In this document: positions 20,535 through 32,100 of the stretch, one piece after another | How positions within the stretch are numbered: the stretch's first letter is position 1 | Layout of the letters: each line of letters begins with the position of its first letter | NCBI RefSeq assembly: GCF_030689025.1 | Contig: NZ_JAUYWA010000012.1 | Coordinates: 1 to 64,000 of the forward strand | DNA length: 64,000 nucleotides | Direction: 5' to 3' | Source: Oceanobacter sp. 1_MG-2023 | Lineage (GTDB): Bacteria > Pseudomonadota > Gammaproteobacteria > Pseudomonadales > Oceanobacteraceae | Notes under the pieces: model-generated | Told to the model about the DNA's origin: nothing | What the model saw: only the letters and a program-made list of their open reading frames with translations | Databases searched by the model: none | Translations under genes and position numbers: made by a program

Positions 20535-20548
20535 TAGTATTTATACTA
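20535..20548. promoter_or_regulatory. Operator-like palindrome upstream of desaturase
   Basis: TAGTAT-TT-ATACTA is a perfect 6-bp inverted repeat 45 bp before the desaturase start. Its position fits a repressor operator; TetR-type fatty-acid regulators control such genes in pseudomonads, but this is not their known consensus. Speculative. Confidence 0.35.
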
Positions 20549-20703
20549 AACCACGATTGTGTCATTCGACATGCGACATGAGTGAAATAGACTGAAATAG
20601 GGTTAAAAATGCCCCATTGTCACAATACCTTCCTGATGAGCCCGAGTTTCACTACCTTTCTATCGCCAGAAAACCGGGTAGCCCTCTTTGCGCTCAAATA
20701 ACA

Positions 20704-20735
20704 GGCAAAAAAAGCCGCGCTGTCAGCGCGGCTTT
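20704..20735 (-). terminator. Rho-independent terminator of the nqr operon
   Basis: An 11-bp GC-rich stem AAAGCCGCGCT/AGCGCGGCTTT with a 3-nt loop (20711-20735) is followed on the minus strand by seven T. It lies 18 bp past the nqrF stop. Confidence 0.9.
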
Positions 20736-20752
20736 CAGGAACAACTCAGTGA

Positions 20753-21976
20753 TCAGCCACCGAAGTCATCCAGCATGATGTTCTCAGGCTCAACACCCAG
20801 AGAAAGCAACATGTTGATTACAGACTGGTTCATGATTGGAGGCCCACACATATAGTACTCACAATCTTCTGGCGCAGCGTGATCCTTGAGGTACTGTTCA
20901 TACAGTACGTTATGGATAAAGCCGGTCAGACCGTCCCAGTTATCTTCTGGCTGTGGATCAGACATTGCCACGTGCCATTCGAAGTTTTCATTCTCTTCAG
21001 CCAGCTTGTCGTACTCTTCCTGATAGAACAGTTCGCGTAATGAACGCGCACCGTACCAGAAGCTGATCTTGCGCTTGGAGTGCAAACGCTTGAGCTGATC
21101 GAAGATATGCGAACGCATCGGTGCCATACCGGCACCACCACCGATAAAGACCATTTCCGCATCGGTATCACGAGCAAAGAACTCACCAAATGGACCGTAT
21201 ACCGTCACCTTGTCACCTGGTTTCAGGTTAAAGACGAAGGTCGACATAATACCTGGCTGAATACCCTGGGATCCTGGTGGTGGCGTTGCAATACGAATAT
21301 TGAACTTCACCAAACCTTTTTCTTCAGGATAGTTAGCCATGGAATAGGCACGAATGGTGGTTTCCTTGTTAACAGCCTTGATGTCGAAGAAACCAAAACG
21401 CTCCCAGTCACCGCGATACTGCTCTTCAATATCGAAGTCAGAGAAGTTGATTTCATACGGAGGACATTCCAGCTGCACGTAACCACCAGCACGGAAGTCA
21501 ACGTTTTCGCCCTCAGGCAAAGCCAGTGTCAGCTCCTTGATAAAGGTTGCCATGTTCGGGTTGGAAACAACGGTCGTTTCCCACTTTTTCACCCCAAACA
21601 CTTCTTCCGGAACTTCAACCACCATATCTTGCTTGACTGGTGTCTGACAGGATAACCGCCATCCTTCACGGGCCTCACCCTTGGTGAAGTGAGAGGCTTC
21701 GGTAGGTAGCATTTCACCGCCACCTTCCGTTACCTTGCACTTGCACTGGGCACAGGTACCACCGCCGCCACAAGCAGACGACAGAAAGATATTATTAGCG
21801 GCCAGAGTTTGCAGCAGCTTGCCACCGGCTTCGGTTTTTACTTCCCGCTCGCCGTTGATCATGATGGTTACATCACCCGAGCTAACCAGCCGGGAGCGAG
21901 CGCCTAGAATGATGAACACCAGTGACAATACAATCACGGTGAACATCACTACGCCCAGAATAATTTCAATATCCAA
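20753..21976 (-). CDS. nqrF: Na+-NQR subunit F (NADH dehydrogenase flavoprotein)
   Basis: Electron entry subunit of Na+-NQR: oxidises NADH through FAD and a 2Fe-2S centre. 407 aa. One N-terminal membrane helix (about 4-26), then a plant-type ferredoxin domain with [12 protein letters not shown] and the fourth Cys in LSCQTPV. Next comes a ferredoxin-reductase domain with the FAD motif RAYSMANYP and NAD-binding [11 protein letters not shown], ending [12 protein letters not shown]. The start codon is probably TTG at 21976, after AAGGAG, because [12 protein letters not shown] matches the family N-terminus. Last gene of nqrA-F. apbE and nqrM, often found next, are absent here: the operon ends in a terminator. 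Confidence 0.97.
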   Translation of the reverse strand: MDIEIILGVVMFTVIVLSLVFIILGARSRLVSSGDVTIMINGEREVKTEAGGKLLQTLAANNIFLSSACGGGGTCAQCKCKVTEGGGEMLPTEASHFTKGEAREGWRLSCQTPVKQDMVVEVPEEVFGVKKWETTVVSNPNMATFIKELTLALPEGENVDFRAGGYVQLECPPYEINFSDFDIEEQYRGDWERFGFFDIKAVNKETTIRAYSMANYPEEKGLVKFNIRIATPPPGSQGIQPGIMSTFVFNLKPGDKVTVYGPFGEFFARDTDAEMVFIGGGAGMAPMRSHIFDQLKRLHSKRKISFWYGARSLRELFYQEEYDKLAEENENFEWHVAMSDPQPEDNWDGLTGFIHNVLYEQYLKDHAAPEDCEYYMCGPPIMNQSVINMLLSLGVEPENIMLDDFGG

Positions 21977-21988
21977 AACTTCGTCTCC

Positions 21989-22603
21989 TTACAGTGATAC
22001 GCCAGAGAAGGACATGAAGCCAAGAGACATCAGACCTACAGTCATAAAGGTAATACCCAGACCTTGCAGACCTGCTGGCACATCGCTGTACTTCAGTTTT
22101 TCACGAATGCCTGCCAAAGCAGCAATGGCCAACGCCCAACCCACACCGGCACCAATACCGAATACGGTACTTTCACCAAAGTTGTAGTCACGTTCCACCA
22201 TGAACAAGGCAGCACCCATAATGGCGCAGTTCACCGTGATCAGCGGCAGGAATACACCCAGCGCGTTATATAAAGCCGGTACATACTTATCCAGCACCAT
22301 TTCCAGGATCTGGACCATGGCGGCAATAACACCGATATAGGTCAGCAGGCCCAGGAAGCTCAGATCAACCGCAGCAAAATCGTTGGAGATCCAGGTCAAC
22401 GCACCTTCTTTAAGCAAGTAGGTATAAATCAGGTTGTTGACCGGTGTGGTAATACCCAGCACCACGATAACCGCAACACCCAGACCAATCGCCGTTTGAA
22501 TTTTCTTGGAGATTGCCAGGAAGGTACACATTCCGAGGAAGAACGACAGCGCCATGTTCTCCACAAAGACGGACTTAACGAACAGACTGATATAGTGTTC
22601 CAT
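21989..22603 (-). CDS. nqrE: Na+-NQR subunit E
   Basis: Integral inner-membrane subunit, 204 aa with six predicted helices. Cys26 (in LGMC) and the Cys of [11 protein letters not shown] match the pairs that, in Vibrio NQR structures, help hold a 2Fe-2S cluster between NqrD and NqrE in the Na+ path. The start overlaps the nqrD stop (TAATG); nqrF follows after 12 bp. Confidence 0.97.
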   Translation of the reverse strand: MEHYISLFVKSVFVENMALSFFLGMCTFLAISKKIQTAIGLGVAVIVVLGITTPVNNLIYTYLLKEGALTWISNDFAAVDLSFLGLLTYIGVIAAMVQILEMVLDKYVPALYNALGVFLPLITVNCAIMGAALFMVERDYNFGESTVFGIGAGVGWALAIAALAGIREKLKYSDVPAGLQGLGITFMTVGLMSLGFMSFSGVSL

Positions 22604-23265
22604 TAGTGACCTCCTGAGTGTTCAGTGTTAGGCAGGATTTTGAAATCTGGTGCTTCGACCTGTTCGGTCTTCACAGTACGCAGAATCCAGATGAAACCAC
22701 CGATAATAAAGAAGGCAGACGGTGGCAGCAGCAGCAAACCGTTGGACTGATACCAGCCACCATCCTGAATCAATGGCAGGATCTCGAAACCAAACAATTT
22801 GCCAGAGCCAAACAACTCACGCACGGTCGCAACAGAAACCAGAACCACGGAGTAGCCAAGACCATTACCGATACCGTCAAAGAAGCTCAGCACCGGGCCA
22901 TTTTTCATGGCAAAGGCTTCTGCGCGTCCCATCACGATACAGTTGGTAATGATCAGACCAACAAACACCGACAACTGCTTGCTGACTTCATAGGCATACG
23001 CCTTGAGGATCTGATCCACCACGATAACCAGTGACGCAATAATAATCATCTGTACGATGATTCGAATATTGTTTGGAATATGATTACGGATCAGCGCGAT
23101 ACCAAAGTTGGAACACGCCGTTACCGAAGTCAGCGCCAGACACATAACCAGTGTTACGTTCAGGCTGGTCGTTACTGCCAATGCAGAACAAATACCCAGA
23201 ATCTGAACTGCAATCGGGTTTGCGCTGAAAAGCGGTTCGGTAAGAACTTTTTTCAGATCAGACAT
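22603..23265 (-). CDS. nqrD: Na+-NQR subunit D
   Basis: Integral membrane subunit, 220 aa, paired with NqrE in the membrane core. Six hydrophobic segments are visible. Cys26 (LGIC) and the Cys of [12 protein letters not shown] correspond to the intramembrane cluster ligands. The charged tail [11 protein letters not shown] is typical. The gene starts one base after the nqrC stop. Confidence 0.97.
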   Translation of the reverse strand: MSDLKKVLTEPLFSANPIAVQILGICSALAVTTSLNVTLVMCLALTSVTACSNFGIALIRNHIPNNIRIIVQMIIIASLVIVVDQILKAYAYEVSKQLSVFVGLIITNCIVMGRAEAFAMKNGPVLSFFDGIGNGLGYSVVLVSVATVRELFGSGKLFGFEILPLIQDGGWYQSNGLLLLPPSAFFIIGGFIWILRTVKTEQVEAPDFKILPNTEHSGGH

Positions 23266-23266
23266 A

Positions 23267-24064
23267 TTACGCCCCCTGTCCTTTCAGTTTGTTCAGCAAT
23301 TCGCCAAAGCCTTTGCCACCAACCCAGAAACGTACCAGATTGCTGACACCACGGCTGGTCAAGGTAGCACCAGACAAGCCATCAACCTGATAAGGGTTAC
23401 CGGCTTCTGCACCACCTTTTACGACACTGATTGCGACATTGCCTTGATCATTAAAGACTTTTTTGCCCACCCACAGTGCTTTCCACTTGGGATTATCGAC
23501 TTCACCACCCAGTCCCGGGGTCTCAGCATGAGAATAGAAACCCAGGCCAACGATGGTATCCATGTCGCCTTCCAGCGCCAGGAAGCCATACAAGGTAGAC
23601 CACAGACCATAGCCGTGAACCGGCAGGATAATCTTCTCGATATGATCGCTACCGCCGACAATAAAGACCGCCGCGTATTTTTCCAGACGCTTGATGCTGG
23701 CTTCATCTTCTTCAGAAGACAAGGCACGAGACAGCGCAGGCGTCTTGGACGATTTTTTCTGATCGAAGTTTTCGACCGTCAAACCGGCATCACGGATTTC
23801 CTGGAGTTCAGCATCCGTCGCAAAACGTCCTGCTTCCAGATTAACAATACGGGTAGAAATCTGTGTGAACTGATCAGCTACCGGCTGGCCTTCGACATAC
23901 AAATCAGCAGCCTGTAATACAGCGATTTTTTTATCATTGGCCTTGTTTTCATTCTGTTTGCCACGCAAACCCACTGCGGCACCGGCAACAATCACCGAGC
24001 ACACCAGGCACAGCAAAATAGCAACCGTCAGAGTTTTTTGAATGCTGTCGTTATTAGCTGACAC
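23267..24064 (-). CDS. nqrC: Na+-NQR subunit C (covalent FMN subunit)
   Basis: 265 aa. One N-terminal membrane helix (about 9-31) and a periplasmic FMN-binding domain. The flavinylation motif is present in [10 protein letters not shown], whose Thr would carry FMN through a phosphoester bond added by Apb[21 protein letters not shown] is a second family hallmark. The start is GTG at 24064, overlapping the nqrB end by 11 bp, with GGAGG well placed upstream. Confidence 0.97.
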   Translation of the reverse strand: MSANNDSIQKTLTVAILLCLVCSVIVAGAAVGLRGKQNENKANDKKIAVLQAADLYVEGQPVADQFTQISTRIVNLEAGRFATDAELQEIRDAGLTVENFDQKKSSKTPALSRALSSEEDEASIKRLEKYAAVFIVGGSDHIEKIILPVHGYGLWSTLYGFLALEGDMDTIVGLGFYSHAETPGLGGEVDNPKWKALWVGKKVFNDQGNVAISVVKGGAEAGNPYQVDGLSGATLTSRGVSNLVRFWVGGKGFGELLNKLKGQGA

Positions 24065-25265
24065 GGGCGATCCTCCGCTTGATGTTTGCCTGCACTACGA
24101 AATGGTCGATCAGTGGCGCAAACAGGTTGGCAAACAGAATGGCCAGCATCATGCCTTCAGGGAAGGCCGGGTTAACCACCCGAATCATAACCACCATAAA
24201 ACCGATCAAGGCACCAAAAGCATACTTGCCGGTATCGGTCATGGAAGCGGACACTGGATCGGTAGCCATAAAGATCATACCGAACGCAAAACCACCAACG
24301 ACCAGATGCCAGTACCACGGCAGGGCAAACATATAGTTGGTGTCTGAGCCAATCATATTCAGCAACAGACTGAAAACCACCATGCCGCCAAACACACCCG
24401 CGACAATACGCCACGCAGCAATATTCATCACCAGCAGTACCACACCACCCAACAGGATCGCCAGCGTACTGGTTTCACCCATGGAGCCCTGGATAGTGCC
24501 GAAGAATGCATCACTCCAGCTAACACCCGCATCAATAATAGCTTGTACGCCGCCTTCAGCCGCATTACTCAATGCTGTCGCACCGGTAAAGCCATCGGCT
24601 GCCGTCCATACCGCATTACCTGACATATTGGCCGGGTAAGCAAAAAACAGGAAAGCACGACCCGTCAGTGCCGGGTTGAGGAAGTTTTTGCCCGTACCAC
24701 CGAACACTTCCTTGCCGATCACAACACCAAACGAAATGCCCAGAGCCACCTGCCACAGCGGAATGCTGGGGGGCAAGGTCAGAGCAAACAGCACGGAAGT
24801 CACAAAGAACCCTTCGTTAACTTCGTGGCGACGAATGGTGGCAAACAACACTTCCCAGAAACCGCCCACAATAAAGACCGTGGCGTAAACAGGCAGGAAA
24901 TAAGCCGCGCCAAAAACAAAGTTATCCCAGAAGCTGGCCGCATCGTGAGCACCACCACCCAGCAATACAATCAGAAACTCGCGCCATCCTTCAATGACGG
25001 TACCGGCACCGGCTGCCATGGCTTCGTTCGCCTGCAAGCCAATGTTGTACATACCAAACAGCATCGCCGGAAAGGTACAGACCCATACCGTGATCATGAT
25101 ACGTTTGAGGTCAATGCCATCCCGTACGTGCGCCGTGTTATTGGTCACATTCGGTGGTGAAAACAGACCGGTATCAACCGCCTCATACAGCGGGTACATC
25201 TTTTCGTACTTGCCGCCCTTCTCAAACAAAGGCGCCAGGTTATCAAGCATAGTTCGCAGACCCAT
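24054..25265 (-). CDS. nqrB: Na+-NQR subunit B (FMN and riboflavin membrane subunit)
   Basis: 403 aa core membrane subunit carrying the Na+ path, ten or so hydrophobic segments. The FMN-attachment motif appears as [10 protein letters not shown], with Thr as the acceptor. [10 protein letters not shown] near residue 70 and [16 protein letters not shown] are strongly conserved regions. ATG at 25265, three bases after the nqrA stop, keeps it coupled to nqrA. Confidence 0.97.
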   Translation of the reverse strand: MGLRTMLDNLAPLFEKGGKYEKMYPLYEAVDTGLFSPPNVTNNTAHVRDGIDLKRIMITVWVCTFPAMLFGMYNIGLQANEAMAAGAGTVIEGWREFLIVLLGGGAHDAASFWDNFVFGAAYFLPVYATVFIVGGFWEVLFATIRRHEVNEGFFVTSVLFALTLPPSIPLWQVALGISFGVVIGKEVFGGTGKNFLNPALTGRAFLFFAYPANMSGNAVWTAADGFTGATALSNAAEGGVQAIIDAGVSWSDAFFGTIQGSMGETSTLAILLGGVVLLVMNIAAWRIVAGVFGGMVVFSLLLNMIGSDTNYMFALPWYWHLVVGGFAFGMIFMATDPVSASMTDTGKYAFGALIGFMVVMIRVVNPAFPEGMMLAILFANLFAPLIDHFVVQANIKRRIARVS

Positions 25266-25267
25266 AA

Positions 25268-26602
25268 TCAGCCCTCCGCCTCAATTCGAGTAAGATTTTT
25301 ACGCAGGATCGGGCCGTACTCATATTTGCCTGGGCAAACAAAAGAACACAGAGCCAGATCTTCTTCATCCAGCTCCAGTGCACCCAGCGCAACGGCCGAT
25401 TCCATATCTTCAACAATCAACGCTCGCAACAACTGGGTTGGCAGCATATCCAGCGGCATCACACGTTCATAAGCGCCGACAGGCACCATGGCACGTTCAC
25501 TGCCGTTGGTTGAAGTCGAAAACGGAAAGCTCTTCTTCATCAGATTGGACAGGTAAATCGGCATCACAGAGAAGCGATTGGCACCTGGAGTCAGGTAATG
25601 CAGCAATGGACGCTCACGCCCTTCCCGCAGTACGCTGATCTGGTTGTGGTAGCGACCCAGAAAAGACTCAGCTCCGGCGGCAGTACGACCACCAAACACA
25701 GAACCTGAAACAATACGGTTCTCGGCATTGACCAGTTCACCAGCAGTCAACTGCTGCAAGCTGGCACCGACCAGAGTACGGATCAAACGCGGTTTTTTGA
25801 CTTGTGGGCCAGCCAGCGCGACGACGCGCTCGGAAGACAACTTGCCCGTCGTAAACAGGATACCAATGGCAATCACATCCTGATAACCGATTGTCCATAC
25901 GGTGCGCTGTTCACTGACAGGGTACAGAAAATGAATATGCGTGCCCGCCAATCCAGCCGGGTGAGCTCCCGCAAACTCTTCCACTGTTTCTACACCAGCG
26001 GCCGGGATATTGGCGCCCGGTGCCTTGCAGACAAACAGCTTGCCAGTTGTCAGGTTTTTCAGCACCTGCAGCCCATGCTTGAAAGCATCGGCTTGCTCGG
26101 CAATGATCAATTCCGGATTGGCTGCCAGCGGGTTGGTATCCATGGCATTGACAAAGATAGCATCAGGCGTGCTGTCCAGTGCCGGTACCCGGGAATATGG
26201 ACGGGTACGCAGAGTGGTCCACAAACCGGAGTTCACCAGATTGCTCTGGACATCGGCTGCCGCCAGGGATGACAGCGCATCTACTGGATAATGATTGAAG
26301 GTTTCTTCATCAGAACCTTCGAGCTGGATAACAATCGACAAGAATTTCCGGCGATCGCCGCGGTTTACCGCCTTGATCACACCCGCAACCGGAGCGGTAA
26401 ACTGCACCCCCTCGGTCTTCTTGTCTGTAAATAGGACTTGTCCCTTCTTGACCGAATCACCTTCCTGAACAGCCATTGTTGGCTTCATACCAACATAGTC
26501 CGCGCCCAGTATCGCAACTTCCGTTACGTTCTGGCCCGATGTAATGGTTTGCTCAGGAATTCCGGTGATAGGTAAGTCGAGACCTTTTTTAATTTTGATC
26601 AT
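25268..26602 (-). CDS. nqrA: Na+-NQR subunit A
   Basis: Peripheral cytoplasmic subunit of the respiratory Na+ pump, 444 aa, implicated in quinone reduction at the interface with NqrB. The N-terminus [14 protein letters not shown] and internal [21 protein letters not shown] and [10 protein letters not shown] are characteristic. First gene of the operon; upstream lies 423 bp without a gene, presumably holding the promoter. A TATACT hexamer on the minus strand near 26775 is a possible -10. Confidence 0.97.
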   Translation of the reverse strand: MIKIKKGLDLPITGIPEQTITSGQNVTEVAILGADYVGMKPTMAVQEGDSVKKGQVLFTDKKTEGVQFTAPVAGVIKAVNRGDRRKFLSIVIQLEGSDEETFNHYPVDALSSLAAADVQSNLVNSGLWTTLRTRPYSRVPALDSTPDAIFVNAMDTNPLAANPELIIAEQADAFKHGLQVLKNLTTGKLFVCKAPGANIPAAGVETVEEFAGAHPAGLAGTHIHFLYPVSEQRTVWTIGYQDVIAIGILFTTGKLSSERVVALAGPQVKKPRLIRTLVGASLQQLTAGELVNAENRIVSGSVFGGRTAAGAESFLGRYHNQISVLREGRERPLLHYLTPGANRFSVMPIYLSNLMKKSFPFSTSTNGSERAMVPVGAYERVMPLDMLPTQLLRALIVEDMESAVALGALELDEEDLALCSFVCPGKYEYGPILRKNLTRIEAEG

Positions 26603-27025
26603 ATGCCTCGCCTAATCACATGAGTCCGCTGCGCCAGAATCCGCAACACAAACACACGAACAGGCCACCAAAATCATCACTGAAGCTGGAAGCAGGCTCG
26701 TATTACTTGCAATTGCATTGGGAAACAAGCACTTGGATACTCGTTTGCTAAGTTTACTAAGTGAAAAATCGGCGGTTAGTATAAAGAGGCGCACCCGAAT
26801 AATCTAGCGATCAAGGGTGTAGGTAGATCATGCTTTAGAGGGAACAATCTATACCAAAAAGAGGCTATTCAGTGCCAAACAGCAAGAAACAGGAGTATCA
26901 GGAAGGTAGTCATGGCAGGGAAATCAGAACGTTATCGAGAAGAAAACCGCTGCTTTCTCCTCGATAACGGCATGCATTGTACCGGCTCAGCAGCCCATTC
27001 AGAGCAGTCTTGAGCCGGTCAGCAC
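26603..27025 (-). other. Non-coding gap between gap and nqrA with two large hairpins
   Basis: I see no gene here. Two inverted repeats lie near the gap end. ACCGGCTCA/TGAGCCGGT (26981-27019, loop 21) comes immediately after the gap stop. A 15-bp stem with one mismatch (26931-26945 with 26954-26968, core GTTATCGAG/CTCGATAAC) follows. Neither has a long T-run, so they are more likely mRNA 3'-end structures than classical terminators. The part nearer nqrA presumably contains the nqr promoter. Confidence 0.5.
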
Positions 27026-28492
27026 TCAGTTTTGTACCGGTGGGTAAGTCGGGTATTCAACACCACACAACTGATGCGCGATACGGATAACCTGGCGGCT
27101 GTAGCCGTATTCGTTATCGTACCAAACGTACAGGTTGGCGTGATTGCCATTCACAATCGTCGCCTTGGCATCCACGATACCGGCATGGCTGTTACCAACA
27201 AAGTCGAGAGATACCACTTCCGGTGAGTTTACCCAGTCGATCTGACGATGCAGGTCAGAGCGCAGGGAAGCTTCACGCAAGTACTCGTTTACCTCATCAA
27301 CGCTGACGTCCTTGCTCAGGTTCAACGACAGGATCGCCATGGAAACGTTAGGCGTTGGAACCCGGATCGCGTTACCGGTCAGCTTGCCTTTCAGTGCTGG
27401 CAATGCCTTGGCAACGGCCTTGGCAGCGCCTGTTTCCGTAATTACCATGTTCAGCGGTGCAGAACGGCCACGACGATCACCACTGTGGTAGTTATCGATC
27501 AGGTTCTGGTCGTTGGTATAGGAGTGAACGGTTTCAACGTGGCCGCTGACAATACCGTACTCATCGTTCATCACTTTCAGAACCGGCGTAATCGCGTTGG
27601 TGGTACAGGAAGCCGCAGACAGGATCTTGTCGGCTTCTGTGATATCACCGTTGTTAATGCCATAAACGATGTTCTTGATATCGCCTTTGCCTGGTGCAGT
27701 CAGCAGCACACGGGCAACGCCGTTACATTTCAGGTGTTGGCTCAGGCCATCTTCGTCACGCCATACACCGGTGTTATCAATCACCAGAGCGTTCTTGATG
27801 CCGTATTCCGTGTAATCAACGTCAGATGGGCTACCAGCGTAGATGATTTTAATCACGTTGCCGTTAGCGATCAGGCATTCGTTCTCTTCGTCGACAGACA
27901 GGCTGCCACGGAAAGTACCGTGTACTGAATCGCGACGCAGCAAACTGGCGCGTTTGACCAGGTCATCACCCTTGCCGCGACGAACCACAATGGCACGCAA
28001 ACGCAAACCGCGGCCACCGCCGGATTTTTCAATCAGGATACGAGCCAGCAAACGACCGATACGACCAAAGCCGTACAATACGATGTCACGGTTTTCGCCA
28101 TCTTCTGTGGTTTGGCCAACGGCGTCACCCAGTTCGTCAGTCACAAAGGTGCGCAGGTCGCGACCATTTGCCTCAGTGCGGAATTTTACCGCCAGACGGC
28201 CGATATCAACATGGACACGGTTGATATCCAGCTCTGCCAGAACCTGAAGAATCGGGAACGTATCGCGGACAGTGACTTCCTGTTTTTCCATGTGACGGAC
28301 AAAACGATGTGCTTTCAGAATATCAATCACAGAACGATTGATGATCGCACGACCATACAGGGATGTGATCACATTATGAGTGCGGTACAAACCACCAATC
28401 AGGGGAATCATGGATTCAGCAATCGCTTCGCGTTCCATCCAATCCTGCAAGCAGGTGTCGCGCATATCTTGAGTCACAGGCAAACCTTCCAT
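27026..28492 (-). CDS. gap: Glyceraldehyde-3-phosphate dehydrogenase, long form
   Basis: Oxidises GAP to 1,3-bisphosphoglycerate, or the reverse in gluconeogenesis. At 488 aa it is the long pseudomonad type with an extra N-terminal region of about 130 residues (AIAESMIPLIGGLYR, SVIDILKAHRFVRH) before the Rossmann motif YGFGRIGRLLARI. The catalytic Cys lies in SAASCTTNAITP and the His in HVETVHSYTNDQNLIDN. It diverges from mfd across 703 bp and sits next to the nqr operon, the arrangement I recall from Pseudomonas. Confidence 0.95.
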   Translation of the reverse strand: MEGLPVTQDMRDTCLQDWMEREAIAESMIPLIGGLYRTHNVITSLYGRAIINRSVIDILKAHRFVRHMEKQEVTVRDTFPILQVLAELDINRVHVDIGRLAVKFRTEANGRDLRTFVTDELGDAVGQTTEDGENRDIVLYGFGRIGRLLARILIEKSGGGRGLRLRAIVVRRGKGDDLVKRASLLRRDSVHGTFRGSLSVDEENECLIANGNVIKIIYAGSPSDVDYTEYGIKNALVIDNTGVWRDEDGLSQHLKCNGVARVLLTAPGKGDIKNIVYGINNGDITEADKILSAASCTTNAITPVLKVMNDEYGIVSGHVETVHSYTNDQNLIDNYHSGDRRGRSAPLNMVITETGAAKAVAKALPALKGKLTGNAIRVPTPNVSMAILSLNLSKDVSVDEVNEYLREASLRSDLHRQIDWVNSPEVVSLDFVGNSHAGIVDAKATIVNGNHANLYVWYDNEYGYSRQVIRIAHQLCGVEYPTYPPVQN

Positions 28493-29195
28493 TTAATTGT
28501 TCGAGGGATCATTACGGTGCAGATTATGCACGTGCCGGCCCAAGTTCACAATCCGACCAAAAAGCAACCGACTTTGTAGAAAACCTACCTATTTTTTCGA
28601 ATTTGGTGAACCAGACGACCATTGCCCCTCCCATGCCACCATCAATCAGCCAGACCGGTTCAGGCCAGTACAACCAACAATGGCGACTCAGCAAAGGCAT
28701 ATTCCATAGCATAGCCCCTGTTTGTCGTTATCTTGTTGTCATCGTCCTCAATACCCGAACCTGCCTGTCCCTCGCGACCAGGTCGTGGCTTTTGAAATCA
28801 CCATCACAACACTCTTACCTCGATTCACATAATGACAAGTTGCACAATTAACGTAGTTAATTTCCAACAAAAACCGACCCAAACTGACAAAATACTTCCA
28901 TTGCCCATTGGTTGACACAGGGTAAACAGCGGATTATTGGGCTCAAAAGGTGTCAAAATTCCTCGAATTGACACAATTCCATGACAAAACAGTCACGTGG
29001 TTACGTTCTCTCCAGGAGATACACAAGGCCCAACCGCCGATGATTTCTCAATGATTTCCCAATACCAGCCTGTCTGATCCGCATTGGCAGGGCAAAACAG
29101 CAGCCCTCTGACGGGAAACCTGTGACACCCTTCCAGCCATTGATTACACTTGACCGCCTGCCGATTCCACCCTTCGATATACGCACGGAGAACGC
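28493..29195. promoter_or_regulatory. 703-bp divergent gap/mfd intergenic region with palindromes
   Basis: No convincing gene. It holds a perfect 7-bp inverted repeat AATTAAC-GTA-GTTAATT (28846-28862). It also has three copies of one heptamer: TTGACAC at 28912-28918, its inverse GTGTCAA at 28950-28956, and TTGACAC again at 28968-28974; the last two face each other across 11 bp. These are candidate operators for gap (carbon-source control is usual in relatives) or mfd. A regulator cannot be named. Confidence 0.45.
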
Positions 29196-32100
29196 ATGAC
29201 CAGTCCGATGACTCCCGACCTGCCAACCAAAGCTGCCGAACGTCGCTTCTGGGGCAATCTTGAGGGAGCAAGCCTGGCGTTGGCCATTGCCCAGGCCGCA
29301 TCATCCAATCAGGGCCTGACCCTGGTGGTATGCAACGACACCACCAACGCCTTGCAGCTGGAAGAAGATATTCGTTTTTTCGCCGCCAAACTGCCCGTGC
29401 TGTTATTTCCCGACTGGGAAACCCTGCCCTACGATGTGTTTTCTCCCCATCAGGACATCATTTCCCAACGGATCGCCACCCTCAGCCAATTGCAGGATAT
29501 TCGTCAGGCCGTTCTGATTATCCCGGTCGCAACCCTGTTGCATCGTCTGCCCCCTGCCAGTTTTTACCAGGGCCAGAGTTTTGCACTGGACGTCGGCCAG
29601 CACTTTGACGTCGACAACACCCGCAAGCAGTTACAGGCCGCCGGTTATCATTGTGTTGACACCGTGTATGAACACGGCGAATTTGCTGTTCGAGGGGCCA
29701 TTGTCGATATTTTCCCAATGGGCCAGGCATTACCATTCCGCATCGATATGTTTGATGACGAAATCGAGACCCTGCGAACCTTCGACCCTGAAAACCAGCG
29801 CACGCTGGATAAAGTCGACAGCATCCGCATTCTGCCCGCCCGGGAATTCCCGCTCAATGCCGCCGCCATCAAGATGTTCAAACATCGCTGGTTCGACTTT
29901 TTTGAGCACAACCCCAACGACTGCTCGGTGTATGTCGACATCGGCCAGGGCATTGCCCCGGCGGGTATCGAATACTATTTACCGCTGTTTTTTGCCGATG
30001 ACCTGGGTAACTTTTTTGACCACCTGCCCCGCAATACCCTGATCATTCACGATGCCGGTATCGAACCCGGCGCCAAACATTTTCGTAATGAACTGGAGCA
30101 GCGTTACGAAAGCCGCCGCTACGACCGCACCCGCCCGATCCTGGCGCCGGGTGAGCTGTTTATCGCAACCGACCAGTTGTTCAGTCATCTCAACGATTAC
30201 CCACGCATTCAATGGCATGATGCCGACCTGCCCAGCCGCGGCGGTGCCGTCCGGTTTGACACCCACCCCCTGCCCGACATCAGTATCGACTCGCGACTGG
30301 ATCAACCACTGCAACGCCTGCAATCCTGGCTGCAAGCCAACGCCAACACCCGAGTGCTGTTTTGTGCCGAGTCAGCCGGTCGTCGGGAAGCCCTGAAAGA
30401 ATTACTCAGCCGCATCAAAATCCGGGCCAGTGAGCACCCGGATTGGATCACTGCGACCCAGAGCAACGACCAGCTCATGCTCACCACCGCACCGCTCAGC
30501 AAAGGCGTTGTGATCGACGCCAGCCAACCTCTGGCCCTGATTACCGAAAATGAATTGTTCGGCCAGCGCATTCGTCAGACCCGCCGCCGCAACAAACAGA
30601 AAACCGATGCCGACAACACTATCCGTGACTTGTCCGAGCTGAAACCCGGCGCCCCCGTGGTACACCTCGATCACGGCATCGGCCGCTATCAAGGGCTACA
30701 GGCGTTGGATGCCGGTGGCCAGCTGAATGAATTTCTGGTGCTGGAATACGCCAACAACAGTAAATTGTACGTACCGGTGTCGTCGTTACACCTGATTTCA
30801 CGCTACGGCGGAGCCGAAGACGGGGCAATTCCAATCAGCCGCCTCGGCACCGAAAAATGGGCGGCCGCCAAACGCAAGGCCGCCGAAAAAATTCGTGACA
30901 CCGCCGCCGAGCTACTGGAAATCTATGCCCGCCGGGAAGCCCGCAAAGGTTTTGCTTTTAACGGCCCGGACGAAGAATACGACCGCTTTGCTGCGGGCTT
31001 CCCTTATGAAGAAACCCCGGATCAACAGACCGCCATCGACGCCGTTGTCAACGATATGTGCTCACCACGCCCCATGGATCGGCTGGTGTGTGGCGATGTA
31101 GGCTTTGGTAAAACCGAAGTGGCCATGCGAGCTGCCTTTATGGCGGTACAAAGCGGCAAGCAAGTCGCCGTACTGGTCCCTACCACGTTGCTGGCACAAC
31201 AGCATTACCAGAACTTTGCCGACCGCTTTGCCGAATGGCCGGTCAAGGTCGATGTACTCTCGCGCTTCAAGTCCGCCAAGGAAACCCAACAGGCTCTTGA
31301 ACGCATGCTCGATGGCAAAACCGATATCGTCGTCGGCACCCATAAGCTGCTGCAAAAAGACGTACGGTTTGAACACCTCGGGTTGTTGGTCATCGATGAA
31401 GAGCACCGCTTCGGGGTACAGCAAAAAGAACGCATCAAGGCCTTGCGCGCCAATGTCGATATTCTGACCCTGACCGCCACGCCGATCCCGCGTACATTGA
31501 ATATGGCCATGGCCAGCATTCGTGACCTGTCGATCATTGCCACCCCACCGGCAAGGCGACTGAGCGTCAAAACCTTTGTGCGCCAGTACGACGAAGCCAC
31601 CATCAAGGAATCCATCCTGCGGGAAATCCTCCGTGGTGGTCAGGTGTATTACCTGCACAACGAAGTCAAAAGCATCGAGAAAATCACCCGTGAACTGGAC
31701 CAACTGGTGCCGGAAGCCCGGGTTGTATTTGCCCACGGCCAGATGTCGGAGCGCGAACTTGAAAGCGTGATGAGTGATTTTTACCACAAACGCTTTAATG
31801 TGCTGGTTTGCACCACGATTATTGAAACCGGCATCGACATTCCCTCAGCCAACACCATTATTATTGAACGGGCCGACAAATTCGGCCTGGCCCAGCTGCA
31901 TCAGCTGCGTGGCCGGGTTGGCCGTTCACACCATCAGGCCTATGCCTATCTGCTGACACCGCCGCCCAAAGTGATGACCAAGGACGCTGAAAAACGTCTG
32001 GAAGCCATTGCTTCGGCACAAGACCTCGGTGCGGGCTTTATGCTCGCAACCCATGACCTTGAGATCCGGGGTGCCGGGGAATTATTGGGCGAAGAGCAAA

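Noticed and set aside
28524-28712. Possible 62-aa minus-strand gene in the gap/mfd region
   Set aside because: No ribosome site, no recognisable motif, and it lies in a likely regulatory region.
31062-31787. 241-aa frame opposite mfd
   Set aside because: Antisense to conserved helicase motifs; no independent support.
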